DNA of 33,770 nt from Sphingobacteriales bacterium (GCA_021299095.1 JAJTFW010000061.1:1-33770), one strand, 5' to 3'. Shown: positions 15,975 to 24,405, counted from the first letter of the stretch. Numbers and translations: made by a program. Notes: a model not told the origin generated them from the letters alone.

Positions 15975-17006
15975 TTAATTGGATTTAACCAGACTGTCTA
16001 TCACTTCCCTCAGGTTTCCACCCCTGCGTTCCAGGTCCTGCCTATGGCCAATTTGGCTCGAGCGGTAACGGACATACGATAGCACGACGGTGTTATTGGC
16101 TTCGGCCAATTTTTGGCGCAGCCGGGCGTAACGCTCCGGTTGATTCAGCTTGAGGGCATCGAACCCGGCAAGGATCCTGTGGTAAGCCTGTCGCTTTGCT
16201 TCACGTTTTTCGGCAATGCCAGCCTCATCCGGAAGTTGTCTGTAAAGGCTGTCCAGCTGAACTGCACACTGTTGCATGAATAAACCAACCTGCTCTTCAT
16301 CTTCTCGTTCCTCAGTGTAAAGTTCTTCCTGCCTGGATCCGCTTCCGTGTACAGATCGCAGGTAGCGCAATGCCCCTTCTTCACCTATAAAGGTGGCCAG
16401 GTTTTCACTCGCTTCCGTATCGCCGGGGATAAAAACGGTGCCGTGACTCATTTCGTGGATAATCAGTTCTGCGAATGCGCCTTCGCTGCGATCAAGCATT
16501 CCGGACAGCAGCGGGTCATCAAACCACCCCAAGGTACTCCATGCCCCAACACTTCCCCACCCAACGTCGAGGCCCTTCCGAAGCAATTCCTCCCGTTCCT
16601 TCCGTGCCGTATGTTCATCAAAGAATCCCTTGTATTCCAAGTCACCCAGGAAGGGGAAAGACCAGGTGTAGGCATCAAGTCGAAAAGCATCCGAGGCCGT
16701 CAGGACCCACAGCACAGGCTTTCCGCCCTGATTGTACAGCGTTTTGTACTGCCCATGGTCGTTCAATCCCAGGTTTTCGATGGCGAAACGGCGGACCGAT
16801 TCCAATCGCCGTAGGTTGTGTTTTAGGCTATCTGGGAATTCAGGGTCGTTCAGTACATCTTCAACCGGCCGTGCTTCGCGGATTATGTGCACCTGGCCTT
16901 GCAGTTGCATCAGCCCATAGGACAGGAGCTGGTAATTGAATGCCAGCCAAATTACTGTGCTGATTCCCAGCGTAAGCAGAAACAGCTTGAAGGCGCGTGC
17001 CATCAT
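15975..17006 (-). CDS. Predicted membrane-anchored aminopeptidase (COG4324-like, HExxH metalloprotease)
   Basis: This is a 343-residue protein with one N-terminal membrane segment (FKLFLLTLGISTVIWLAF, about residues 7-24), so the rest is probably periplasmic. The Zn-binding motif is HEMSH in ELIIHEMSHGTVF. A downstream acidic run (NLATFIGEEGALRYL) fits the third metal ligand of the predicted aminopeptidase family PF10023. Other blocks typical of that family are GWGSVGAWSTLGWFDDPLL and the long Arg/Lys-rich C-terminal helices. The substrate is unproven. The ATG overlaps the stop codon of the DUF2723 gene by 4 nt, a strong sign of translational coupling. A second ATG directly follows the first, so the start could be 17003. 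Confidence 0.8.
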   Translation of the reverse strand: MMARAFKLFLLTLGISTVIWLAFNYQLLSYGLMQLQGQVHIIREARPVEDVLNDPEFPDSLKHNLRRLESVRRFAIENLGLNDHGQYKTLYNQGGKPVLWVLTASDAFRLDAYTWSFPFLGDLEYKGFFDEHTARKEREELLRKGLDVGWGSVGAWSTLGWFDDPLLSGMLDRSEGAFAELIIHEMSHGTVFIPGDTEASENLATFIGEEGALRYLRSVHGSGSRQEELYTEEREDEEQVGLFMQQCAVQLDSLYRQLPDEAGIAEKREAKRQAYHRILAGFDALKLNQPERYARLRQKLAEANNTVVLSYVRYRSSQIGHRQDLERRGGNLREVIDSLVKSN

Positions 17007-18913
17007 CGGCGAAAGAGGAAAGGCATGCGTTCCTTCATGTGCTTTTGTCGCTCCTTGATTTCTGCATAGCGGGTTTCCGCTTTAGCCAGTCGGATGGTGT
17101 CGCCAGTAGCGCTCCAATAGCGGCGGTGCATGTCATATGCGGCCTCCAGGTCGACCAGCTTGTCGGATGAAGACGGATCGTTGAGCACACAGGTATTGTC
17201 GATCCACGCATGCTTTTTGTTCAGGAAGGCATCGTTGCCTTTCTCGTTGCCTGCTGTATTAGAGATCATCGAGCCGCTCATGTGGGCAATCGGGAACATC
17301 CCTTGTTGAGATAAAAAGACATACGCTTTGGGGTCGGCCAGGAAAGCGACTCCCTTTTTCCGGCAATAACGCTGAAGTGCTTCGATGGTGGATTTATATG
17401 CGGCAATCAATGCTGGTTGATCAAGCGTACAACCGGTGTTGTATAGCTCTTCCGGATGAAACTGGCCAAGGAGATCCATTAGGCGTTCATATTCGGGAGC
17501 AATGGCTGCATAAACCTCCGGGTGGTTGCGTTGCAGAAGATCACGGTGTGTGAACTTTACATCGTAATTCAGTACGCAAAGGTCTGTTCGGAAATCCCGG
17601 CTGATGCGAGCCTGTTGCGCCATGATGCTGGTGGTCCAGTCTGCAATCAGCACCACACTTCCTTTTGGTGTTGCATCACTGAGGTCATTCATCAACGCAG
17701 GACCCAAGTTGAAATCCCGTAAATCAGTCCGCGGAAAGTTCAGCATACATTGAATCGGAATGAGTGCCAGTGCCGTGGCAGGCATCCAGGGGCGTATGTG
17801 CGCTAATTGCAAAATGCCAGGGCCGATCAATACCGATAGTAACACAAAGGGAACGCACAAATACGCATCCGTATCTGCGGTTTGGTCTATGCGCAACTGG
17901 TACATTAAAAGCAGTACAAAAAAACCGAACAGGGCCCAGGCCAATCGTTTCGCCGAACTACGTGAGAGCACAATGAAACCAGCAAGTATGAATGCACTCA
18001 TCAGCAGAAACTGATAGGCAATCAGGTTCATGAAATAGGGCAGGCGCAAGCCAGCGATTCCTTTGACCACCGATTGGGTATTCTTGATCCATGCCCCACC
18101 ACTTAGATGATATACCAACCGTGAAATCGTGTCGGCACTACCAAAAGCAAAAGCCTGATTACCCGTGCTGATGATCATCATCCATCCATAAAACAGCAAC
18201 AGCACGGCCAGCGTAAGCCCTGCCGCATATACTGTTTCACGGCTTCGAAGGGACTCAAGTATTCCCTGAACCGGCTGCTTGTTGTTGCGTGTTGGTGCGG
18301 TGAACGGAGTCCTTAACCAACCCACAGGCCAAAGCAGCAGGGTAAAGGGCAATAAAAAGACCATGCTGAGGTGGTGGTTCGCGAGTCCCAGACCGATTGC
18401 CAGTCCTGCCCAAAGACTTCCGCTCCGAACATTTCCTTCCTGTCTTAACACAATTCCATGAAGCAGCATGCAGCTGAACAAAACCTGCAGGGTGTACACT
18501 TCAACAGCGTGCGACCAGTGCCAGAGTGTGGCACCGGTAATTGGCGCCAAGGATGAAGCAGTGGCCACAAGTATCCGCCGTGTGGAGCTCTCGCCCGGAA
18601 AAACCGTTGTGCAGATTGATTCGGTAATTCGAAAGAGTAGGAGGGAAGCCAGTGCCATGCACAGGGCGCTGAAAACCACCAACGCATCAATCGTCCCCAT
18701 GAGCTGACTCATCAACGCAACGAAACCATGAGCAAGCAGGATATAGCCTGGAAATCCAGGCGGGTGTGCAACGCTGCCGAGCTCGACACAGAGGGCGAAT
18801 TCGGCGGCATCGGCGAATCCCAAACTACCAGACGGCGCATTCAGGAGAGGAATGGTCAGGACAAGTCCGAAAATGACACACCGGATCAAGTTGCGTAGCC
18901 GTGCGGTATTCAT
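17003..18913 (-). CDS. DUF2723 polytopic membrane protein, glycosyltransferase-like
   Basis: This is a 636-residue protein of the DUF2723 family, widespread in Bacteroidota and thought to act as a GT-C type (protein O-mannosyltransferase-like) glycosyltransferase. The start at ATG 18911-18913 opens with NTARLRNLIRCVIFGLVLTI, the first membrane helix. The luminal-loop acidic motif typical of GT-C enzymes appears as GFADAAEFALC, followed by SVAHPPGFPGY, a signature stretch of DUF2723. About ten further helices run to roughly residue 400. A soluble C-terminal part (about 400-636) follows, with SVVLIADWTTSIMAQQARI. The donor and acceptor are unknown. The aminopeptidase gene overlaps its stop codon. 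Confidence 0.85.
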   Translation of the reverse strand: MNTARLRNLIRCVIFGLVLTIPLLNAPSGSLGFADAAEFALCVELGSVAHPPGFPGYILLAHGFVALMSQLMGTIDALVVFSALCMALASLLLFRITESICTTVFPGESSTRRILVATASSLAPITGATLWHWSHAVEVYTLQVLFSCMLLHGIVLRQEGNVRSGSLWAGLAIGLGLANHHLSMVFLLPFTLLLWPVGWLRTPFTAPTRNNKQPVQGILESLRSRETVYAAGLTLAVLLLFYGWMMIISTGNQAFAFGSADTISRLVYHLSGGAWIKNTQSVVKGIAGLRLPYFMNLIAYQFLLMSAFILAGFIVLSRSSAKRLAWALFGFFVLLLMYQLRIDQTADTDAYLCVPFVLLSVLIGPGILQLAHIRPWMPATALALIPIQCMLNFPRTDLRDFNLGPALMNDLSDATPKGSVVLIADWTTSIMAQQARISRDFRTDLCVLNYDVKFTHRDLLQRNHPEVYAAIAPEYERLMDLLGQFHPEELYNTGCTLDQPALIAAYKSTIEALQRYCRKKGVAFLADPKAYVFLSQQGMFPIAHMSGSMISNTAGNEKGNDAFLNKKHAWIDNTCVLNDPSSSDKLVDLEAAYDMHRRYWSATGDTIRLAKAETRYAEIKERQKHMKERMPFLFRR

Positions 18914-18931
18914 GCTGGGTCTTTGTTCATG

Positions 18932-18939
18932 CGAAGATA
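18932..18939 (-). promoter_or_regulatory. Variant -7 box (TATCTTCG) before the DUF2723 gene
   Basis: The minus strand reads TATCTTCG, one base from TAnnTTTG, 18 nt before the ATG at 18913. The single mismatch (TTCG for TTTG) makes it a moderate candidate only. Confidence 0.35.
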
Positions 18940-18999
18940 CTTGCGGGAATGGATTGCATCTTTTTGTGTAGTAATGTCTCGATTGTGCCCAAGGCAAGA

Positions 19000-19007
19000 T
19001 ATATTTG
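19000..19007 (+). promoter_or_regulatory. Bacteroidota -7 box (TATATTTG) before the small exported protein gene
   Basis: TATATTTG matches TAnnTTTG and lies 7 nt before ATG 19015. The spacing implies a very short leader, as for mqnB and sua5. Its presence is part of the evidence that the downstream small gene is real. Confidence 0.55.
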
Positions 19008-19014
19008 TTGAACC

Positions 19015-19323
19015 ATGCCTCATGTAATCAGTTTCATCCTGTTGTTCGTTTTTGCCTTCGAAACAGCAGTGCCGGTAAGCAGCCTTGGTGGTGGCCTGGT
19101 CGATGCGTTTGCGCTACAGGCTGCTGACATGGCCTCTGGCGAGACGGAGGAGTCCTGCGAAACGGAAACCAAGGTGAAAGAGAAGGAAGCGGATGTCATG
19201 ACGGGGTCGGTTTTCGGACTTGAGCGCGAAACAGCGTCAACCAGTATAAGGCAATCTGCTCTCATCGACTTTTTTATTGCCGATTATCATAGGTCCGCTA
19301 TCGACGAGCCACCGGAGGTTTAA
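19015..19323 (+). CDS. Small exported hypothetical protein
   Basis: This is a 102-residue protein that I do not recognise. Residues 1-22 form a hydrophobic leader (MPHVISFILLFVFAFETAVP). The remainder is acidic with a charged Glu/Lys-rich centre (SCETETKVKEKEADV), a lone cysteine and no membrane span or metal motif. A TAnnTTTG box 7 nt before the ATG supports expression. It ends 77 nt before the SulP transporter gene on the same strand, with a palindrome between them. It could be an accessory of the SulP-carbonic anhydrase pair or simply a neighbour; the sequence alone does not decide. Confidence 0.55.
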   Translation: MPHVISFILLFVFAFETAVPVSSLGGGLVDAFALQAADMASGETEESCETETKVKEKEADVMTGSVFGLERETASTSIRQSALIDFFIADYHRSAIDEPPEV

Positions 19324-19350
19324 CTTTTCAATACCCGATTTGTTCCTTCC

Positions 19351-19366
19351 AGGCAAGGCCTTGCCT
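19351..19366 (+). promoter_or_regulatory. Perfect 16-bp palindrome upstream of the SulP gene
   Basis: AGGCAAGGCCTTGCCT is its own reverse complement. It lies 34 nt before the SulP GTG start and 27 nt after the stop of the small exported protein. With a GGCC loop it would leave only a 6-bp stem, so a dimeric-protein operator is as likely as a weak terminator. Confidence 0.4.
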
Positions 19367-19400
19367 TGCACTTGTTTGTCGATTTCAACCTACATCATTT

Positions 19401-20975
19401 GTGAAAAACACCTCATCATCGTTTAAAACCGATATCCAATCCGGGCTCGTTGTTTTCCTGGTAGCGTTGCCCCTTTGCCTGGGAATTGCACTTGCTAGCG
19501 GTGCTCCATTGTTTGCCGGGATCATTGCCGGCGTAGTGGGCGGCATCGTTATTGGGCTCCTGAGTGACTCGCAGCTTAGTGTGAGTGGCCCTGCGGCGGG
19601 ACTGACAGCCATCGTGCTGGCAGCTATCACTAGCCTGGGTTCCTACGAGGCCTTCCTCGCTGCAGTTGTCATTGGTGGCTTGTTTCAGATCCTTCTCGGT
19701 GTTGCGCGTGCCGGTGCCATCTCCAATTATTTTCCCTCCAACGTAATCGAGGGCATGCTTACGGCGATCGGGGTTATTATCATTCTGAAGCAGCTGCCTC
19801 ATGCGGTGGGATATGATGTCGATAATGAAGGCGATTTTTTCTTCATTGAAAAGGGAACCGGTCACAACACCTTTTCGGCCCTCATTGATGCTGTGAACTA
19901 TTCCCACCCAGGAGCCATCATCGTGACGGTTGTATCGCTTACCATCCTCATCGCCTTTATCAAAGTCCCCCTCCTGAAGCGAATCAAGGTAGTGCCGGGA
20001 GCCCTCGTGGCCGTCATCTCCGGTGTCGCTCTCAATACCTGGTGGAGTGCCAGTGGGTCAAGCCTTGCTATCGGTCGGGACCACCTCGTAAACCTTCCTG
20101 TTCCAGCCGATTTCAACGCGTTTTTTGCACAATTCACCACGCCGGAGGTTTCGGCTTTCCTGCGACCTGAGGTATGGATTGTTGGTGCAACACTGGCCGT
20201 TGTAGCCAGCATTGAGACCTTGTTGTGTGTCGAGGCGGCGGACAAGTTGGATACTCAAAAACGATTCACGAATACAGACAGGGAACTGTATGCACAAGGT
20301 GCAGGCAACCTGATCAGTGGATTGATTGGTGGCTTACCCATGACTTCTGTCATCGTACGAACATCTGCCAATATCAATGCAGGCGCTCAAACCAAGACCA
20401 GCACCATTGCCCATGGTCTATTCCTGTTGTTGGCCGTGGTGACGATTCCCTTCGTATTGAATCAGATTCCTCTTGCATGTCTTGCTGCGGTACTCCTTCA
20501 AACCGGCTTCAAGTTGGCCAGTCCTCGCGTGTTCCGACACATGTGGTCTAACGGACGATTGCAGTTCATTCCATTCTTCGTGACTGTAATCGCTGTCGTG
20601 TTTACCGATCTGCTTCGCGGTGTAGCCGTTGGTCTGGTTGTGAGCGTATTCTACATCCTCCGGGCCAACATGCGACTTTCCTATTTCTTTTCGCGTGAGC
20701 AATACAATGCTGGAGAAAAAATAGTGATGCGTTTAGCCCAGGAAGTTTCCTTCCTGAACAAGGCGGCCATCAAAAAAACCTTGCGGGAGATTCCCCGTGG
20801 TGCCGCCATCGAAATCGATGCCAGCGAGACCGCCTACATCGACCACGACGTACTCAATCTTATCCGTGATTTCGTTTCATCTACCTCAGTTGAAAAAGAA
20901 ATCAGTGTAACCCTCACCGGTTTCAGGGAGCATTATTCCATTGCGCAATCCCTGCCGCATGTCACAATTCAATAA
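19401..20975 (+). CDS. SulP-family anion transporter, likely bicarbonate-type
   Basis: This 524-residue inner-membrane transporter starts at GTG 19401, the only start that keeps the first helix complete. The N-terminal cytoplasmic stub leads into DIQSGLVVFLVALPLCLGIA, a SulP hallmark, then SVSGPAAGLTAIV and about 12 further membrane segments. GNLISGLIGGLPMTSVIVRT is the conserved substrate-site region. The C-terminal part (about residues 455-520) is a shortened STAS domain with AIEIDASETAYIDHDVLNLI. SulP proteins carry sulfate, bicarbonate or other anions. The carbonic anhydrase gene 21 nt downstream favours bicarbonate, since SulP-carbonic anhydrase pairs and fusions are known. Substrate assignment is inference. 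Confidence 0.9.
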   Translation: MKNTSSSFKTDIQSGLVVFLVALPLCLGIALASGAPLFAGIIAGVVGGIVIGLLSDSQLSVSGPAAGLTAIVLAAITSLGSYEAFLAAVVIGGLFQILLGVARAGAISNYFPSNVIEGMLTAIGVIIILKQLPHAVGYDVDNEGDFFFIEKGTGHNTFSALIDAVNYSHPGAIIVTVVSLTILIAFIKVPLLKRIKVVPGALVAVISGVALNTWWSASGSSLAIGRDHLVNLPVPADFNAFFAQFTTPEVSAFLRPEVWIVGATLAVVASIETLLCVEAADKLDTQKRFTNTDRELYAQGAGNLISGLIGGLPMTSVIVRTSANINAGAQTKTSTIAHGLFLLLAVVTIPFVLNQIPLACLAAVLLQTGFKLASPRVFRHMWSNGRLQFIPFFVTVIAVVFTDLLRGVAVGLVVSVFYILRANMRLSYFFSREQYNAGEKIVMRLAQEVSFLNKAAIKKTLREIPRGAAIEIDASETAYIDHDVLNLIRDFVSSTSVEKEISVTLTGFREHYSIAQSLPHVTIQ

Positions 20976-20996
20976 TTTCAAATCAGAAAAACCTCC

Positions 20997-21683
20997 ATGA
21001 AAGTGCATACATCCGAAACCCAAAAGACCATCTCCCCTGACAAAGCCCTGACTATTCTCAAAGAAGGGAATGAGCGATTTGTCAACAACCTTCGTGTAAA
21101 CAGAAACCTGCTTAAGCAAGCCAACGAAACCCGCGATGGCCAATGGCCCTTTGCCGCTATTCTGAGTTGTATTGATTCGCGTACATCGGCCGAGCTGATT
21201 TTTGATCAGGGCCTGGGGGACGTGTTTTCTATCCGCATTGCCGGGAATGTTGTCAACACCGATATCATCGGAAGCCTGGAGTTTGCCTGCAAAGTGGCCG
21301 GATCCAAGCTTATTGTTGTGCTGGGGCACACCGGGTGTGGCGCAATAAAAGGTGCCTGTGATCACATTGAGATGGGAAACCTGACTGAGCTTTTATCGAA
21401 AATTCAGCCTGCGGTTTACGAGGAGCGCGCTACAGCGGATCCTGGAAAACGCAATGGATCAAATCCCGAATTCGTGTACAATGTGACTGAGTTGAATGTG
21501 AAGCGGACCGTTCGCTCCCTGGTGAACCGATCCTACATTCTTGAAAAGATGATTGAGAGCGGAGAAATCGCCATTATCGGCGGCATTCACCATTTGGATA
21601 CCGGTGTGGTAAATTTCCTGCCTGATACATGGATTTCTTCAGCTGCCGATATCCATGCACAGCCTGTGGATGCGGGTAAATAA
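20997..21683 (+). CDS. Beta-class carbonic anhydrase
   Basis: This 228-residue enzyme interconverts CO2 and bicarbonate. The Zn ligands are visible: C58 with the D60-R62 catalytic dyad in ILSCIDSRTSAE, then H111 and C114 in VLGHTGCGAIKGA. The helical start (SPDKALTILKEGNERFV) is the usual beta-carbonic anhydrase lead-in. There is no signal peptide, so it should be cytoplasmic, where it can hydrate or dehydrate carbon moved by the SulP transporter encoded 21 nt upstream. It is tail-to-tail with the acyl-CoA dehydrogenase gene (21-nt gap). That gap holds only a weak AACAAG/TTTGTT dyad, so no firm terminator is called. Confidence 0.95.
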   Translation: MKVHTSETQKTISPDKALTILKEGNERFVNNLRVNRNLLKQANETRDGQWPFAAILSCIDSRTSAELIFDQGLGDVFSIRIAGNVVNTDIIGSLEFACKVAGSKLIVVLGHTGCGAIKGACDHIEMGNLTELLSKIQPAVYEERATADPGKRNGSNPEFVYNVTELNVKRTVRSLVNRSYILEKMIESGEIAIIGGIHHLDTGVVNFLPDTWISSAADIHAQPVDAGK

Positions 21684-21704
21684 CAAGGACTTTGTTTTGA
21701 CCTG

Positions 21705-23492
21705 TCAGAAGCAATAGCGGTTCGCCGAAGTCAAGGCATCGGATACGGCACGACGGGCAAGTACTGCGTTGAACGCTTCCGCTTTGGTGAAACGCTTGAG
21801 ACCCATGAGCAGCATTCGCTGCTGATCCCCCTGGCTCATGGCAATGATGGCATGCTTGCCATTCACCTGCATTCTATCCATAGAATCCTGGATATACACC
21901 CGGGCCATTGCGGAGTGTAGTTCGGCCTGTGCGGCACCTTCAGCAGAGGACTTCATGGCGCGCATCAAGATTGATTCGGACATGAAGGCGTCGATAATCA
22001 TATCGGCAATTCGCATCAGGATTTCCTGCTCCTTGGCGAGCTTCATCATATACGTTTGCACTGCAGTGCCGGCAACCATCAGAATCGCTTTTTTCATGTT
22101 AGCGATTGTCTTTCGTTCGGCTGCAAATGCACTGTCGTCGGAGTTTGAGAAATCCGGTATGGAAGCCAGTTCGGCTTGAATTGCTGTAGCAGGTCCCATC
22201 AGGTCCAGTTCCCCTTTCATGGCACGCTTTAGCAACATGTCGACAGTGAGCAGTCGATTGATTTCATTGGTGCCTTCAAAAATCCGGTTGATACGTGAAT
22301 CACGATAAGCGCGATCCATTGGAAAATCGGCCGAGTAGCCGTACCCTCCAAATATCTGGACGCCTTCGTCTACAACATAATCGAGCACTTCCGAACCTGC
22401 TACTTTCAGAATGGCACATTCCACTGCGTACTCTTCGGCGGCACCCAACAAGGCTGTGCCAAAATCACTACCAGAAGCCAACAGGGCTTCTTCCTTCTCT
22501 TCAATGAGCTGACTGACGCGATAGATAGCCGATTCCAGTGCAAAAATCCGGATGGTCTGTTCCGCAAGTTTGTGTCGTATCGCACCGAAGCGAGCGATGG
22601 GCAACTTGAATTGTTCGCGCGTGTTTGCATATTCAACCGAGCGACTCGAGACCTGCTTGGCGGCACCGAGTGCTGCAGCTGCGAGTTTCGCCCGTCCGAT
22701 ATTTAGAATGTTGAATGCGATTAGGTGTCCTTTGCCGATTTCGCCGAGTACATTTTCGACTGGTACTTTGCAATCGGAGAAAAACACCTGCCTGGTGGAG
22801 GAGCCTTTGATGCCCATTTTATGTTCTTCTTCTCCGAGACTGAGACCTTCCGTATTTCTGTCCACAATGAAACCGGTAAACTTGTCACCATCAACTTGTG
22901 CAAACACGGTGAATACATCGGCGAAGCCAGCGTTTGTAATCCACATCTTTTGTCCGTTAAGGATGTAATGCTGCCCATCATCCGAAAGAACCGCTTTGGT
23001 TTTTGCGGCCAAGGCATCCGATCCTGAACCAGGCTCTGTCAAACAGTACGAACCTTTCCACTCGCCGGTAGCCAGCTTGGGCAGGTACTTTTGCTTTTGT
23101 GCTTCGTTGCCGAAGTAGAGAATGGGCAAAGTTCCGATGCCGGTGTGTGCTGCCATAGCCACCGAGAACGAATGACCTGCACCAAGCACTTCTGTCATTA
23201 GCATGCCGGTCAGAAAGTCCTTTCCAAAGCCGCCGTACGACTCCGGAATCGAAACGCTCAGAATGCCCAACTCTCCGGCCTTATCAATCAAGGATGGCAT
23301 GAGTCCGGGTTCGAGTGCGTCGATACGGTCGAGTTGTGGATACACTTCCTGCTCGAGGAACTCGCGTGCCATATCGGCCATCATTCGGTGCTCTTCGGAG
23401 AAGTGTTCAGGGGTGAACAGTGCGGAAAAATCGCTTTCGCGGATCAGAAATTGACCGCCTTTCATAGCGGAATGTGTGGTGGTGGTGCCCAT
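21705..23492 (-). CDS. Acyl-CoA dehydrogenase, long form
   Basis: This is a 595-residue FAD enzyme catalysing the first beta-oxidation step. The N-terminal helical, middle beta and C-terminal helical acyl-CoA dehydrogenase domains occupy about residues 35-420. The FAD/substrate motif is YCLTEPGSGSDALAAKT, the second signature is QIFGGYGYSADFP, and the catalytic base is E406 in IFEGTNEINR. The extra C-terminal helical part (about 430-595) resembles the extension of VLCAD/ACAD9-type enzymes and suggests membrane association and long-chain preference. Partner enzymes are encoded at 28489-32851, not adjacent. A TACTTTCG variant -7 box lies about 50 nt upstream. Confidence 0.92.
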   Translation of the reverse strand: MGTTTTHSAMKGGQFLIRESDFSALFTPEHFSEEHRMMADMAREFLEQEVYPQLDRIDALEPGLMPSLIDKAGELGILSVSIPESYGGFGKDFLTGMLMTEVLGAGHSFSVAMAAHTGIGTLPILYFGNEAQKQKYLPKLATGEWKGSYCLTEPGSGSDALAAKTKAVLSDDGQHYILNGQKMWITNAGFADVFTVFAQVDGDKFTGFIVDRNTEGLSLGEEEHKMGIKGSSTRQVFFSDCKVPVENVLGEIGKGHLIAFNILNIGRAKLAAAALGAAKQVSSRSVEYANTREQFKLPIARFGAIRHKLAEQTIRIFALESAIYRVSQLIEEKEEALLASGSDFGTALLGAAEEYAVECAILKVAGSEVLDYVVDEGVQIFGGYGYSADFPMDRAYRDSRINRIFEGTNEINRLLTVDMLLKRAMKGELDLMGPATAIQAELASIPDFSNSDDSAFAAERKTIANMKKAILMVAGTAVQTYMMKLAKEQEILMRIADMIIDAFMSESILMRAMKSSAEGAAQAELHSAMARVYIQDSMDRMQVNGKHAIIAMSQGDQQRMLLMGLKRFTKAEAFNAVLARRAVSDALTSANRYCF

Positions 23493-23541
23493 CGTTTAAT
23501 TGACTTCGTGGCGTTCTACGAAAATCAAACGCCCTTCGTTA

Positions 23542-23549
23542 CGAAAGTA
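23542..23549 (-). promoter_or_regulatory. Variant -7 box (TACTTTCG) before the acyl-CoA dehydrogenase gene
   Basis: The minus strand reads TACTTTCG, one base from TAnnTTTG, 49 nt before the ATG at 23492. It is the only near-match in the divergent gap shared with sua5. Confidence 0.35.
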
Positions 23550-23610
23550 CGTGCAGTCGATCCCGAACCGGTTGTTCCCATCAGATAGTTTCCAACGCTG
23601 CAGGAGCGAT

Positions 23611-23618
23611 TACCTTTG
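23611..23618 (+). promoter_or_regulatory. Bacteroidota -7 box (TACCTTTG) before sua5
   Basis: TACCTTTG matches TAnnTTTG and is followed by the 5 nt CAGCT and the ATG at 23624. It is identical to the mqnB box and has the same spacing. The promoter remains intact although the gene behind it is damaged. Confidence 0.55.
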
Positions 23619-23623
23619 CAGCT

Positions 23624-24405
23624 ATGCAAACCATTGTTTCGGCTGACATCAATCGTGCAGCGTCTATCTTGCGTGAAGGTGGGCTGGTAGCGATTCCCAC
23701 TGAGACCGTTTATGGCCTTGCTGCAAACGCTGAATCGGCCGAGGCGGTCGTTCAGATATTCGACGTCAAGCAACGGCCTTCCTTTGATCCGCTGATTGTC
23801 CATATCAGCGGTAGAGCCGAGCTTGATCGCTACGCCCACTCCGTTCCTGAATCCGCATACCGATTGGCAGAGGCTTTCTGGCCTGGGCCATTGACTCTGG
23901 CCAGCTAGGCGGGAAAATCCCCTATATACTTGATGGAGGTGCGTGTTTGGTCGGTGTGGAATCTACCATTGTCGGATTCGAAGGGGGCCAGCCCTGTATT
24001 TATCGGTTAGGCGGATTGCCGATTGAAAAACTTCAAGACGTAATCCCTAATCTTAATCTTAAAATCAGCCAAAGCTCCGATCCCAAGGCACCTGGAATGT
24101 TGGAGAGCCATTACGCTCCCCGAAAACCTCTGGTGTTGGCCAAGCTTTCAAAATTGCTTCCGTTGCCCATTGAAGATCGCGTTGGTATATTGTCTTTCAA
24201 CACAAACTGGACCGGAGTGCACGGTGTAGTGCATGCGGAGGTTTTGTCGCCAGCTGCCGATGTACAGGAAGCTGCCACGAATCTTTTTGCAGCCCTTCGA
24301 CGACTTGATGCTTCGGCTGCGGAACGGATTTATGCCGAGCTGATTCCCGAGGTGGGTGTGGGTCGCGCGGTGAATGATCGCCTGAGGCGGGCGAGTTCAT
24401 CGTAG
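23624..24405 (+). pseudogene. sua5: Sua5/YrdC L-threonylcarbamoyladenylate synthase with internal deletion and frameshift
   Basis: The first part (23624-23908) encodes the start of a YrdC domain: AASILREGGLVAIPTETVYG, then FDVKQRPSFDPLIVHI and EAFWPGPLTLA, ending in TAG. From about 23900 another frame resumes with LGGKIPYILDGGACLVGVES and continues to 24405. That part includes the Sua5-type linker SSDPKAPGMLESHYAPRKPL and the C-terminal Sua5 domain. Compared with the family, the stretch between PLTL and QLGGKI is absent, about 60 residues including the conserved SANP substrate-binding segment. The gene normally makes threonylcarbamoyl-AMP for t6A37 of ANN-decoding tRNAs and is essential in many bacteria. 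Either another copy exists or this is an assembly or sequencing error. The junction is near CTGGCCAGCTAGG (about 23896-23908). Confidence 0.85.
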
